Positions 46,681 through 58,584 of a DNA stretch of 64,000 nucleotides are shown piece after piece. A program made the translations under genes and the position numbers. The stretch is from Thermomucor indicae-seudaticae (taxonomy: Eukaryota; Mucoromycota; Mucoromycetes; Mucorales; Lichtheimiaceae), in contig JSYX01000066.1 in NCBI GenBank assembly GCA_000787465.1, forward strand, positions 19,783-83,782. Direction: 5' to 3'. The notes below the pieces were generated by a model. The model was not told the origin of the DNA. It worked only from the letters and a program-made list of their open reading frames with translations, and made no database searches. Positions within the stretch are counted from its first letter, which is position 1; each line of letters starts with the position of its first letter.

Positions 46681-49600
46681 CTATGGTACTTGGATGCCCT
46701 GTTTCTTGGAATAAAAGAACAAGGGCTTGGTATGGAGTCTAAGCGGGTTACCAGACCAAACAACAAACTCATCATCAATGCTATTACTATTATTATCCTC
46801 GGTCGTCGCTTTACTGCGAGCAAGGCCAAAGATTTCTTGCAGGTTGGTCGTGACGAAGCGAATGGCTTCTGGCTCCGTAATATCACCCTCGGGCGAGGTG
46901 GCCGCGAGCCAACCAGCATCCCATGCCAAGTTACGCGCAAGACCATCGTCAGCGACACCCAGACCAATCTTGACACCGTGCCGATGAAGGACATGGGCAG
47001 CAAGGCCGTCGGTCAAGGGAGCCCCAGTCATGCAGTGAATCGAGTCGAATTGTTGAGGCGTGCATAAGGTAGGGCTTAGGATGACTGGGATATTGGCCTC
47101 GGCAAGATGGGAAGCTACCAGATGCGATTCAGCACCGCCCAGGATGGCAAAGCGTGCGTTGGGGAAGTGTTGCTGCTTCAGAGCCACGATGGATGCGATC
47201 TCGTCCTTGTTGTGGACCCGGATAATGGTGGGTATCTCGCCGCGTGCGGCCTTGCCAAAGTAGTTTGAAGCTTCGGCATGTTCAGTCAGGACTTGACGAA
47301 TGTAGGCAATCTGAGAAGACACGGTTGGGAAACTGTCTGACTTGACGTTGTCCCCGATTTGCAGGTGAAGTGCAACGGCTGGTGAGACAAGTGATCCCTC
47401 CGAAAGGACTATATATCTTCAGTTAGCAGATGCAACTGTGATGAATTAAATTTACGTACGGGTATCCGCACTGGTCTTGAAAGCAGCACTGATGCCTTCA
47501 ATGACGTTGCGTGACATGGGAGCTGTTATGGCTGTAAGTATACCACCCTTGTAAGCCTCTTCAAGGTGACGAGTGCCGAGCTTGATGCCATCTACGGCTT
47601 CGACAATATCCTTTGGATCGTGGGATTTCGACGGCTTGACAATACCGTCGCCGGTGGTGCCTTCAGCCGGAATCTCTGTCATGCCAAGTTTTGATCCGAC
47701 TGCAACAAGGCCCTGACAGCTTCCTGCGTCAGATAAAAGCTATTTGCAGCTTCTTTACCCCCACTTACTGGAATGACGTAGCCTCCCTGAGCATCCAGCT
47801 GCAAAACGTTCGCGCCAGTTTCGTGAACCGACATCATGGTAGCACTGCAGTCGGTCGCAGCACACAGGACCTTGCCTTCGCTGACCACCATCTGTGCAGG
47901 ACCTTCGACGGCGTTTCCATTGCCAAGCATGATTAGACCAGCATTATTCAGCACGAACGAGTTGTTGCCCACAACCTCTTTCAATCCATCTTCAGCCGCA
48001 ATATGCACTGCCAGAGTTTCCTTCTTCTCCTTTACTGGAGCGATCGGCCGTTCTTCGTACTGAGGGATACCGTCGATAAAGACTTGGAGGGGCGCGGCAC
48101 CCAACTCCAATGGCTCACGATCCCAGATCACGATATCGGCATCATAGCCGACCTTGAGAGCACCGATGCGATGATCCAAACCGATCGCTTTTGCAGGAGT
48201 TGAAGTGACAGCTTTGAAGGCTTCTTGGGGAGGCAATCCATAGTGGCTTGACTTGGCAGCTTCAAATACCAGATGCTGTGCGTTCAGGACGGGATGGTCA
48301 CTCTTTAAAGCGACAGGAATACCGGCCTCATGCAGTATCTTGGGGGAGAACGGAGAGGCCTGGAAGGCTTCCTTCTTGTAGCCCCAGTGGTCGGCAAAGG
48401 TTGCGACCGTAATGTTGCTACGGGCACGCTTAATGATATCAGGGATACGGTACGCGTCCAGAGCATGATGGAAAGCACTGATGGTAAAGTTGAACTCGAG
48501 CGAATGGCGCACCATGGCTTCGATATCGTGAGTCTCGTAGCAGTGCACGTTCAACAGAACATCTCCGCGCAGCAGAGCGACCAGAGACTCCAAGCTCAGG
48601 TCTTCAGGGAAACGGCTTTCCAGACGAATATTCTCGTTGTTGGCTTCGATATTCTCGGCTGCGCTGCACCAATCGTCTTGCTGACGCATGAGGTTTTGTG
48701 CTTCGCTTAAACGTTGCCGGAAAAGATAGGCTTCACCCAAACCTGTTGATTCCAACGTGAGCTTCCTTGTTGAACCCACGCTTGTTCACTTCACTTACGC
48801 GTCATTGGCATACGCATCTGACTGCCATAGACGCGCTAACCAAGAAGGTGAGAACTGACTGACTGCGATGCATGCTCGCTCGATATTTACCTTGGGATTC
48901 TCACCGCATGCCATTTTCATCCAACGCCACTTGGCGTCCACGTTCTCGTCGATACCAGCTTGCACAAGCATATCTTCATTGCTCGTGGTGGGCACAGGAC
49001 GAAGCTTGAAGGCGTAGGCTTCACCACCCATAAGATTACCCGAGCCAGGTAAGACAAGCGCAGTTGTGACACCACCGGATGCGACAACCTGAATGCCCTT
49101 ATCTGAAGGATTAAAGGCATCCAAAGCACGCACAAACGGAGTCAGCGGAGTGGTTTCTTCGTTGGTATCCTGGGTCGCCGCGAGCCCGGGCCAGCTGTAG
49201 ACGCCCAAATGGCTAAAATTGGTAATTTTTAACGGAACCGGTCAGTCAGTCAGTCAGAATGGGGATCTCATTCTGCGAACCTATGCATATCAACCAGACC
49301 AGGACTGACGACATGGCCGCCAACATCAATGACTTTGGTAGCCGTAGAAGGAGCTTTGATACCACGCTGGACTTGCTTGATGACACCATGTTCAAGCAGG
49401 ATATCGACATTTTCCAGGACATGGCCCAAACCATCCCAAACGACCGCGTTCTTGAGCAGTACAGGCGTTAGGTCAGCTGGAGCACGCGGGTTCTTTCGGT
49501 TAGGATCTGGACGGTTCACCGGGCGCGGTTTGCGAATAGCGCGACATTTGGCCAGACCTTCCTGCATTGCGCTTTCCGAGATGCCGGCTTTGACAGGGGC

Positions 49601-49897
49601 CGAAAAGGAAATGCGGTTGCCGCCAGTACCTGGTAAGGGCAGCTTGCCGCTGTAATTGTCAGGGAGCAGGAATGCTACGAGGAACAATACAATGAGAGCG
49701 AGAATCACGAGACCGCAGAGAATGTAGCCCAGTCGAGCACGTAAGAATCGCTTGTATTCAAAGTTCTTGATACGTTCCCAGCGTGTCGGTGGCGGTCCGG
49801 AAAGGTTGTTGCTGTTGTTGCGAAGCAGGCCAGTGCTGGTCTGGCCATCGTCTTCATTGACTGGAATCGCGTCGTATCCTTGCTTTCTTGCAGGCAT
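46681..49897 (-). CDS. CE9-like amidohydrolase with N-terminal membrane anchor
   Basis: Amidohydrolase-superfamily protein of 975 residues, close to fungal proteins labelled carbohydrate esterase family 9 (N-acetylglucosamine-6-phosphate deacetylase-like). Exons 49897-49281, 49212-48891, 48835-48799, 48742-47759, 47699-47460, 47408-46681. A single membrane segment lies at about residues 60-80 (ILCGLVILALIVLFLVAFLL) after a cytosolic N-terminus. Catalytic-type motif GLVDMHSHLGV (HxH), then ASGGVTTALVLPGSGNLMGG, KMACGENPK, the FHHALDAYRIPDII region and SDHPVL. The second half repeats the layout (GGYVIPV, EGSLVSPAVALHLQIGDN, HCMTGAPLTDG). Donor GTAAAG at 47758 was chosen because it alone joins IPVSG to SKLGMTEIP. 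Substrate unproven. Confidence 0.88.
49241..49257. repeat. (GTCA)4 tetranucleotide repeat
   Basis: Four GTCA units inside intron 1 of the CE9-like gene. Confidence 0.8.
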
Positions 49898-50990
49898 GGT
49901 GCTTCGTGGCCTGGCACCAATGGCAAAGCACCCACAAGATAAGAGAAGAGAGAGCGATAAAGAGAAAAGGTTTCCCCCGTTCCCCCGGAGTCAAGGCATA
50001 ATGCCTGGAGACTTGATGTTGCACCAACTGCCTTTTCCCGATACTAATGCGAAAAGACCGGCTGTTCCTGAACAAGTGACTTCTTTAATAAGATAAACTG
50101 TTGCAGGTACCGTGCACAATTTCTCAGGCCGATAAAGCTAGAAAAAGGAACGAGTTGGCGATAGCCAAGACTTGCTTTGAGATGCAGTCCATAGTGGGTG
50201 GAACCATGCTATCAGCGCTCCATACTAGCGGAAAATTCGACATTGAGGTGAGTAATAGACTATCTATCAGGATGGTAGTCCAAATATTGTCTTTGCGAGA
50301 TTGACGCGCCATGATCAGGTACGTTGATAGTACTCGAGGGCAGCGGTCTATGTCTGATCTTAACCATAGCCCGTCTTCGGATAATAACTGTCCCACTGCG
50401 TAAACGCGGATGCAGTTTCACGCAGTGCGCGACTCACACAGAACGGAATCAGCTTGCTGCGAGCGTCTGGCGGATAAAATTCAAAGTGATTTGCCGACAC
50501 GTGAACGCTTGACTACAATGCAGGTGCCAGGGAAAAATGAAGACCCATAGAAACACAATAGAAAGAGAAAGTCCAAGCCTGGCGACGCTTGTCATAGAGA
50601 TTTCTGTCTCAAATCATATAATCCCGCAATAAAGATTGTCGCAGACAGTCTGTCATCCGCATGTATCGTAAACACGGGTTTCAGAGTATTCTCGAGACTC
50701 GCCAGCACTTCAAAGTTGAAGAAGGTGACTTTGAACGTGAGAAAAAACAGCATTACGTCCTTTGTTTGTTTGCAAAGTCTGATGATGGGGCCCTAATAGA
50801 AGAAAGAAACGATCCCATGAGAACAGTACAACTGTCTCGGCTCGGAGCGGTGTTGCCTAGAGAATTACAGACTAGAAGGATGATATCACAACTCTGCTTT
50901 CGGCTGCATGTATATATCTCTCTATCTCGAAGGATAAAAGTTACCAAGAATCACGTCCTTTTCCCTTTTCTTCTCTCACGCGTTTCTTTT
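49898..50990. promoter_or_regulatory. Divergent promoter region, CE9-like and proline-rich genes
   Basis: 1.1 kb between divergent starts. A TATATAT at 50911-50917 lies 74 nt upstream of the proline-rich start and could be its TATA box. The open frame at 50661 that runs into the proline-rich frame has an uncharacteristic N-terminal translation. Confidence 0.45.
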
Positions 50991-51356
50991 ATGAGCTATT
51001 GCCAGCCTCCCTCGGTTTGTCCTCCACCGCCTGGACCGCCACCGTATGTCCCGCAGTCATCCATGGTGCCCATGATGGGTCCTATGCAACCGAGTCCTCT
51101 TGATCCTATGCAGCCTGGTTTGGCTGGCACGATGCCTCCTCCGCCTCCAGGTGTGTAAAGGGAAAAGGATACTTGAAGAATGGCAGTTGACTAACAAAGC
51201 TTGAAAGCGTACGATCCTATGGCAGGTTCCCGCTTGATGCCTCCTTTAATACCAGGCAGTGCAGCTGCGATGGGTCCTCCTTTACCGCCGCCGCCGGTTT
51301 TTCCGCCTCCAGGACTTCCGCCACTGAGCTGCTGGAACGAGTGCATTGCTTGGTAA
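50991..51356 (+). CDS. Small proline-rich protein, function unknown
   Basis: Two exons, 50991-51150 and 51208-51356, give 102 residues. The intron (57 nt) has a good branch site (CTAAC) and the splice keeps a Pro/Met-rich composition on both sides, which is the main support. Several PPPP runs could bind WW, SH3 or profilin domains. It begins MSYCQPPSVCPPPPGPPP and ends LSCWNECIAW. No signal peptide or membrane segment. A TATA-like sequence lies 74 nt upstream. The possible alternative is a longer product starting at 50661. No homologue recognised. Confidence 0.6.
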
Positions 51357-52459
51357 GCAGTAACGTTCGGCTTCCCGTGGCAACAATAAATCTCATGAAG
51401 GGTTTGGGAAATAGTTTGGCAGCATCTCTCTGTTTCTGCTTCTTGACTGAAGAATATGAGGACCATCCCAAACAGCTTCCGGATCACTAACTTCGGGTCA
51501 AAGAGGGATGTGGAGTGTCACACGGCCACAGACTCCCAACCTCTTGTAGTTTTCCCCGCTAACATAGAAGATAGGTCGTCGAGGACGAAGCATTTCAGTG
51601 AGAATAACTGGATAGAAGATCGCAGCGGGAAAAAGTTGAACCTCCGAAAAGTTTGCTTACAATCATGGGTCTTTAGCGTATGTATAGACGGTGTGTACAC
51701 GTGAAAAATAGCAGCAGCGCGCTCAGAAATGCCATTATCTTGACCTGAAGACAGTGTAGTATCAAGCAGCGTTTTAAGCCATACATTATGTATTTGTATA
51801 CGCTCGGCAATCCATGACCACGTATCATTGAGTTGCAGCAATAAACCCTGCCACTTGACATCCTTTGTGCCAAGATCAGAAGCTTTCATTTGCCAGAGAA
51901 TTCGCCTCTCTGCATATCCTCGGTGAGCTTAAGTCACTTGGGGCGTACGTTTGATGATGTGGTTAGCAAACAGAATTGAAAAATACAATTTTACACACGG
52001 TCATAATCCCAGCTTTCTGCCATGTGCACAACTGATATTATCATAAAGTGAAATTTTGAAGTAAAGTCGTCAAGAAATCGTCCGGAAAAGGAGGCGGTCA
52101 ATCCTGAATTTTTGGCGATTTGAGTTTTCTGTTTGTTGCTTGCTTGCGACAATAGCAGTACTGAATCATCAAAGACTAATAATGTATGAAGATATGCACG
52201 ATGTATCCTATACATCGTGGCATCCGATCAAGGACATCGATCGTTGAGTTCGCTTTCATAGTCAGGGCCGAGATGATCGACTGCATGAAATACGGGCCAT
52301 TCTGCATGATAGCTACGCATTTTCTTCGGTATCAAGTTTGGAATCATTCAAGGGTTCGATGAAACAAAGCTAAAAAACCTTATTCGGCTTCGCTCGAATT
52401 TTTCTTTTGCAACTCCCTTTGAGGGTCTATGCAAGTGGAGCCAACCAGCCAGAGTCCCA
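51357..52459. other. Intergenic with coding-like minus-strand remnants, upstream of KIN1
   Basis: Minus frames at 51518-51889 and 51991-52380 have protein-like composition. The second reads through an in-frame TGA between ...ELNDRCP and SDATMYRIHRAYLHTLL, and loosely resembles the C-terminal end of a gamma-tubulin complex (GCP) protein. A decayed gene is possible, but this is weak. Confidence 0.3.
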
Positions 52460-52500
52460 ATGATGGTGCAAAGAAGTCATCGCTCGAGCCAAGACCATGA
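52429..52500 (+). promoter_or_regulatory. Overlapping upstream ORF before KIN1
   Basis: ATG at 52429 opens a 23-codon frame that ends at 52500, out of frame with and overlapping the KIN1 start at 52460. If it is in the transcript leader it would reduce KIN1 translation. Confidence 0.45.
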
Positions 52501-55500
52501 GGATAACGTCACCACCAACACACATGACACTGTTGGATTGTTATCACCTCCACCACCTTATGAAGAAGCCAATGCACGAAACGATCAGACAGATCGTAAC
52601 AGTTCATTGGCGCCATCGTCATCCAAAGATAGCGAAAACGAAGCCATGCGTCGACATTCCAGCATCATAGAGCAAGGTTCTTCTTCGTCTGAGGGGATCA
52701 ATGACAGTATCTTCAACCCGCAACCTCCTCCAGTTCGAACGACTTCGGCTTCGAAACCCGACAGCAGTCGTCATGCAGCCAGCAGACAGATCCAGAAAGC
52801 GAGGGTGAAGCCTAGACGAGTCATTGGGAACTACAGCTTGACGACAACGCTGGGCTCGGGCGCCATGGGCAAAGTGAAACTGGCTGTACACAATATTACG
52901 CACGAAAAGGTCGGTGAACTATTACGCGCACACTGCAAGTTTATGCTAAATTGTCGGTGAATATATAGCTTGCAGTTAAAATAGTACCGAGGGCATTTGC
53001 GACGGAAGCTTCGACAAAAGATGAAAAGGAAAAAGACGAAAATAGGGAAATACGGACGATTCGTGAAGCCAGCATCATGCTGCTCTTGTATCATCCTTAC
53101 ATTGTGAGCCTCAAGGAAATGGTGGTACTTGACCCGTACTACTATCTGTTCATGGAATATGTGGGCGGCGGCCAGTTGCTGGATTATATCATCTCACACG
53201 GAAAACTGAAGGAAAAGCATGCGCGAAGGTTTGCTCGCCAGATAGTAAGCGCACTAGGTTCGTCCGTGTCTTGCCGCCTCTTATGTCTCCCAACTCATTA
53301 TATTGTCAGATTACTGCCATCGAAACTCCATTGTCCACAGAGGTAAAGCCACAGTGTGTCGATGTTACGAAGTCCACTAATCGCCGGCAATGGTAGATTT
53401 GAAGATTGAAAATATACTTATCTCACAGTCGGGAAACGTCAAGATTATTGACTTTGGTCTATCCAATTTATTCTCTCCTCGCTCCCATCTGTCGACCTTC
53501 TGTGGCTCACTTTACTTTGCTGCTCCAGAGCTGCTGAATGCAAAAGCATACACCGGACCAGAAGTTGATGTATGGAGCTTTGGAATTGTTCTATACGTAT
53601 TGGTCTGTGGCAAGGTGCCATTCGACGATCAAAGCATGCCCGCACTGCATGCAAAGATAAAACGAGGCCATGTCGAATACCCTAGCCATTTAAGCTCAGG
53701 TAAGCCTGCTGCCATGCTATGGTGTCAAGTATCAGCTAATGTGGCGTACGGACAGAATGCAAAAACCTGTTGTCGAGAATGCTGGTCATCAATCCAAACC
53801 ATCGTGCTACTATATCAGAAATCATTGCACACCCATGGATGAACCGTGGATACGATAGTCTGGTCGACAATCACTTACCAAACAGAGCGCCACTAACCCT
53901 ACCTGTAGATACAGAGGTTATCAGCAACATGACCGGTTTTGGGTTTGGCACAGAGGCCGAAATCAAGCAGCAGTTGGAGACAATCATCACATCAGAGGAG
54001 TATCAGAAAGCTGCTAAAACTTTAGCCAAACGATCCAACACTCATCAACACCATCACAATCCACTTTCTGCCTCGCGATTGAGTCATCATTCGCCAATAC
54101 CCAGCAGAAAGTCCCATCCTCTCCCCAACGACGATCCGCAGTCGATACCCGCGGCTTACCATCCCCTAGTATCAATTTATTACCTTGTCAAGGAGCGTAT
54201 TGAACGCGAGCGACGTTCGTTCCCAATCGGTCCGACGGATACCCGGAGGCTATCTCAGGGCAGCATATACTCAGCAGAGGACCCTGTTACTGTCAACCTA
54301 AAGATACCAGACATACCAGTGCCTGAAGTCGCGCACGCCACTGATGCACGGCGAGAGCACAGTCCGTTTGCGAGAAATGATGGAACAGCTGCAGAACATG
54401 ATGGTCATGGAATATTTGGTCGCGGCACGCCAGGCGTTGCGCTTGGCAAACGTGGAAAGACAAACATTCGTATTGACGACGATGGTCACATCATTGAGGC
54501 AGATAAACCGAATATCTTGGAAACTGGTCTGCAAAGGCTCATGCCGAAGCCGTTTGGTCGGACGTCGGAGAGCTCATCCGCAGAGGATGACAATAACGAG
54601 AAAGAGCACAGAGGCATGTTCAGACGCCTGAGCCATGCTTTCCACCGCCGCGCATCTATTGAAGGGCATAGAAGACAGAAGTCCCAAAATAGCACCGACA
54701 TGACGTCTCCAACGGCAGCCTTGGGACCCATGCCTATCCCGTTGCTGTCAGATAAAGCCAATAACAGCACAAAAAAAACGAGCACCGCCTCAGAAGAGGA
54801 TGGAAAGAAAGTTGAACCCGGAAGCAGTATTAGCTATAAAGTTAGTCATCTTCTCAACAGGGCGGGAAGTACCAACCAGGCAGAGGGCCGCAGTCGGAGA
54901 CCTCGACAAGCAACTGTAAGCGGTCCGAACCCGTTGGCTGAAGAGCGTGTGGCTTCAGGCAAAGCGCCTGCGCAAACACTTCCACCATTTTCCGAATCGA
55001 GCAGCAACGACGGTAAGAGGGATGAGAAGAGCCATATCCATCAACAAGAGTTTCCTCAGGGCGTCGGTCAAGGCTTTTCGTCGCCTCGATCCCAAGGCAC
55101 AGCTGATGAAACCGTCAAACAAGTGTTTTTGAAAGGGCTTTTTTCAGTTACGACGACGTCTACAAAGCATCCCTCAGTGATTCGAGCCGATCTTATTCGC
55201 GTCTTGGAACGGATAGGAGTCAAGTGGCGCGAGAGTAAGGGTCGGTTCGAGTGCGTACATATGCCAAGCATCGATATGAAGCGGGTCGTGGGGCGGCATT
55301 CGGCAGACAATGCAACGGGTTCATCGTCCTCGGCTGCTTCTCCGGTAACTGTACCTGATCTCATTGTGCGCTTCGAGATATACATTGTCAAGGTATCCTG
55401 GCTTTTGGGAATGCACGGGCTGCAATTCAGACGTGTCAGCGGGGACCCGTGGCTGTATAAAAATATGTGCAGTCGCATATTGGCAGAATTGAAGCTGTAA
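52460..55500 (+). CDS. KIN1: KIN1/PAR-1/MARK-type Ser/Thr kinase
   Basis: Polarity and exocytosis kinase of the Kin1/Kin2-PAR-1 group. Exons 52460-52909, 52969-53257, 53310-53342, 53397-53699, 53756-55500; 939 residues. The N-terminal 120 residues are disordered with a PPPPY motif. Kinase domain: [20 protein letters not shown] (catalytic Lys), [35 protein letters not shown], then [10 protein letters not shown] and HPWMNRGY. A long Ser/Thr/His-rich linker follows. The C-terminal KA1 membrane-binding domain is at about residues 820-939 ([43 protein letters not shown]). Paralogue choice (KIN1 versus KIN2) is arbitrary. Confidence 0.93.
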
Positions 55501-55701
55501 ACTATATCTACCTTCCTTTGCATAGTATGGATAGCTAGTTTTTTATATTTGTTTTTGCGTGTTTCTCGTTTGTATCGTTATTGCTCTGGATTTATTGTAT
55601 TAGTAATGATTACAAATGCATTATTGTCGCTAGTCATGGACTCTGCGACCAAGACTATAAATACTCTTTACAGTAGTTAGTAGCAATGTATGCCATATCA
55701 G

Positions 55702-56883
55702 TTAATTATCAGGACGTGTGTGGGTTGAATTGTTTTCCAGGTCTTCGATTACTGCGCGACTTGATTCTTCTGGCGGGCACTGGATAGTGACAGGTCGTCG
55801 TTCCGTGTTCTTAACTGATGCGCTTTCATCTTCTGAGAGTTGCTGGGCTAGCAAGGCTTCCCCGAACTTTTTCCTTCGCCATTCTTCGCTGTCGCTTTGT
55901 ACCATCCACATGAACGTGCTCTCGGCCAATCTTGGCCTTTCGCCCGTGTTCTCAATGTCTTGTTCTTTATCAAGCGAATAACGCGGAGGTTGGTCGATAA
56001 CAGCCGAAGCAGAAGCAGTAGTAGTTGTAGTCTTAGTAACAGTCGAAGACCGAGCCGCGGCCTGTCTTTTCTTTTGCCGACGGTTGGCAGCGACATAGCA
56101 GGCGATCAATGTGGCCGCAATCACGACGAGAGCCACAACGCCCAAGATCAAGACAGCAATAATCCATGCAGGCCATGGGTGCGAAGCAGCTCCCGACTGA
56201 CCAGCAGCTGGATATGCCGAAGGGATTTCTAGGAACGGCAAAAAGTTTAGCTTAAAGACGGCAACCCAGTGTTGCTTTGTCTACTTGCGGACAACGGAAA
56301 AATTGAATGGTCTTGGATATTGGCTTGCAGGGTTCGTGAGTTCTGCAGTAGGGTCAAGGCCAGACGGTAAATAGTAGCCATACAGGGTCCAAGTCTTGTT
56401 GGTAGTGGATCGAGTGGGGAACCAAGTCCCATCGACTTGCACATCCAGAAATCCCTGCGCTCGTGGTAAGTCGGTCCAGTTCTTGATGGGCCGATACTCG
56501 TAATTCTCTCGGTAGTACATGTACAGATCAATGTGCTCCTTTTGAAAGCCGCCAGTATGTGAGCATGGCCTCTCGTTTTTTCCCATCAAGAATCAATATC
56601 TACCGATGTCACATAGTATGGATAGCTGCTCCGAGGAGACAGTGTTGGTAGTCATGTCAAAAGACAAAAGAAGGACTGTTTACGTACTTGTAGTTCCAGA
56701 CGAACTGATAGCGTGATCCGGTATACCATGTGTCTGTCGACACGGGAGAGCAGAAAGGGTATCCATTGCCTCTGGAGGAACAAGGTTGATCTACTACGAG
56801 ATCGTTTGCATACTGGCAGTCATGGTCACAGCGGGGGATATCAGCTTACCTTGATTAGCTTGGCGTCTTGATCTCTTTACCAT
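55702..56883 (-). CDS. Single-pass membrane protein with WNYNYPYY extracellular domain and PPxY tail
   Basis: Exons 56883-56850, 56790-56688, 56625-56604, 56538-56289, 56228-55702; 311 residues. Architecture: short N-terminus, Cys-containing extracellular part (PCSSRGNGYPFCSP, then FVWNYNYPYYVTS, LYMYYRENYEYRPIKNWTDL, YPRPFNFSVV), one membrane helix (WIIAVLILGVVALVVIAATLI) followed by a basic RRQKKRQ stop-transfer, and a cytosolic tail with QPPRYS, a PPxY site for Nedd4/Rsp5 ligases. I recall similar uncharacterised proteins in Mucoromycota. Intron 4 (56229-56288) is GC-AG. Exon 2 has a tandem GTAGTAG acceptor. No classical signal peptide is seen, so the first exon is the least certain part. 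Confidence 0.78.
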
Positions 56884-57771
56884 GGCAAAAAGTGAAAAAC
56901 GTTATGCAAGGAGGAGAAACGTCTTTTGGATATATTGTTCTGGGAAAGGAGCAGGGGGAAAGAGAGAGCTCTCAGGAACATGCGTAGCCTTAACAAAAAG
57001 GAGCGGTAAAGACAAAGGAGTTGTTCCCTTGGATCGGTCACGGCGGAATAAAGGGTTTCCTGCGGGGGGGGGGGAATAGGACGTATCTGACATGAAAGGG
57101 AGTCAAGGGGTAAAGTTTGCACGCGTTACGGTAACCAACAGTCTCAGCTTCTGGGATCATAAGGACAGCACGGTATCTGTTAAGACGATGCGTACAAGGT
57201 CCCAGGTATCGTTATCTCGAGGTCCAATGGCCGTATACTGGTTTTCCCCGACACATTTGCGTTGCTCGAAAGAGACGTTTGTATGGTATAGCATCCATGA
57301 CTCCGAAAGTCCCCATTCTCTTCCAACTGAATCCCTGGCTCGAGTACAACTCGTTCCCAGGGTAAGGTCTTCTTCATGCGTTAGTACATCAGAAAAGTTA
57401 CTCAAAGTTGAATGTATTTTGTAAAGTGATCTGATTTTGCATCGCTTTACTACCCTTTGTTTTGCAAAGTTGTCCCCGTAATAAAAACGGGTGATCTTTA
57501 GAGAGTAAGTCTTCTCTTTGCTTTTTCCTTACTTGAAGTGGATGCAAACTGCAACTGCAAATCATCAGCATTTACGCGAAAGCTCGGGCCGAATCCTGTA
57601 GCTGGCATTTGACAGTGATTCAATCAAAGATGTTACTTGAATTGTCGATACAATGAATGATTTAAGGTTGCTGGCTAAGCCGGTGGATAGGTGGCAAGGA
57701 ACGCACATGTCACTAATGACGAAATATAAGTAAATGTTGGTGCTCTCAGATCGCCGTGTGGTAAGCGAAGG
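56884..57771. other. Intergenic: membrane-protein promoter and SSU72 3' flank
   Basis: About 0.9 kb. Contains an 11-nt G run at 57064-57074. Minus open frames at 57157-57405 and 57180-57377 have no recognisable product. Confidence 0.4.
57064..57074. repeat. Homopolymeric G run (11 nt)
   Basis: Eleven consecutive G residues, prone to sequencing or replication slippage. Confidence 0.85.
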
Positions 57772-58584
57772 TTAAAAATAAGCTACGGTATGAAGCAACG
57801 GATAATTCGGATTTCGCGTCGTGAATCGTTCAATGATATCGCTTATATCAGCATCAATGTCTTCAGATGCCTCAATCTAGTATAACAAAATGGCGTCAGT
57901 TTCGAAGACAATACCGTGGGTTGTGCAAATAGAGCATTAACCATTTGTGCCAACTGCAAGATAACCCGTCCTCCAAGCAGTGCGTCTTCGTGGTTGTCCT
58001 TGATCTCGACGTTCATTACATGTACCGTCTTGTTGTGATTTTGGCCACGGTTCGATAGATCTATTTAACGCTTGAGTCATACAGCTCGTGCTTTGTCGCG
58101 CAAAACAGGAGTTGCGCACCTTCGACAACAGCATCGAAACACCTCTCCTCACACGTAATGATAACGTCGTACATTTCGTTGGATTCTTGCCATCGCTGGG
58201 GTGCCTCCTTCACCTTGCGATTCCGGTCAAGCATTGAAAGCAGACCATTCTGAGTGTATCTGAAGACGAGAACTTTAGATTCCGTTGGCACTGCTGACAA
58301 TCCAATGTACCTACAATTGCGGATCTTTGGCTTTAAGTTCCTGGTATACGCGATCGTATGGCGTTCCAAAAGGGTAAATGTTTGGTCTGTCGATGGAAGG
58401 CCCTGGCAAGCGAACCATGGTACCAGTACCATAGGACGACACGTCAAAGCCTTTCTTGCTGTAAAACGATAACGGTTATACGAAATCCTGATTTTCATTG
58501 CATTGAATGCCTGTACCTCAAGACATTATGTGCTTCCATTGACCGGTTCTGATTACTGGCGCATATCACAGCATATTTGACCAT
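57772..58584 (-). CDS. SSU72: RNA polymerase II CTD phosphatase SSU72
   Basis: Removes phosphate from Ser5/Ser7 of the Pol II C-terminal repeats; part of the cleavage and polyadenylation factor. Five exons: 58584-58517, 58458-58315, 58259-58120, 58060-57942, 57876-57772; 191 residues, the family length. The low-molecular-weight-phosphatase-like CX5RS loop is CASNQNRS (Cys8, Arg14). Other motifs: [46 protein letters not shown]-type [31 protein letters not shown], and C-terminal LLHTVAYF. Donor GTAGGT after CAATT was needed to give QLYTQNG; the next GT would leave a stop. Confidence 0.95.

Noticed and set aside
57157..57405. 82-codon minus frame upstream of the membrane protein gene
   Set aside because: No recognisable domain, no clear splice connection to the neighbouring gene.
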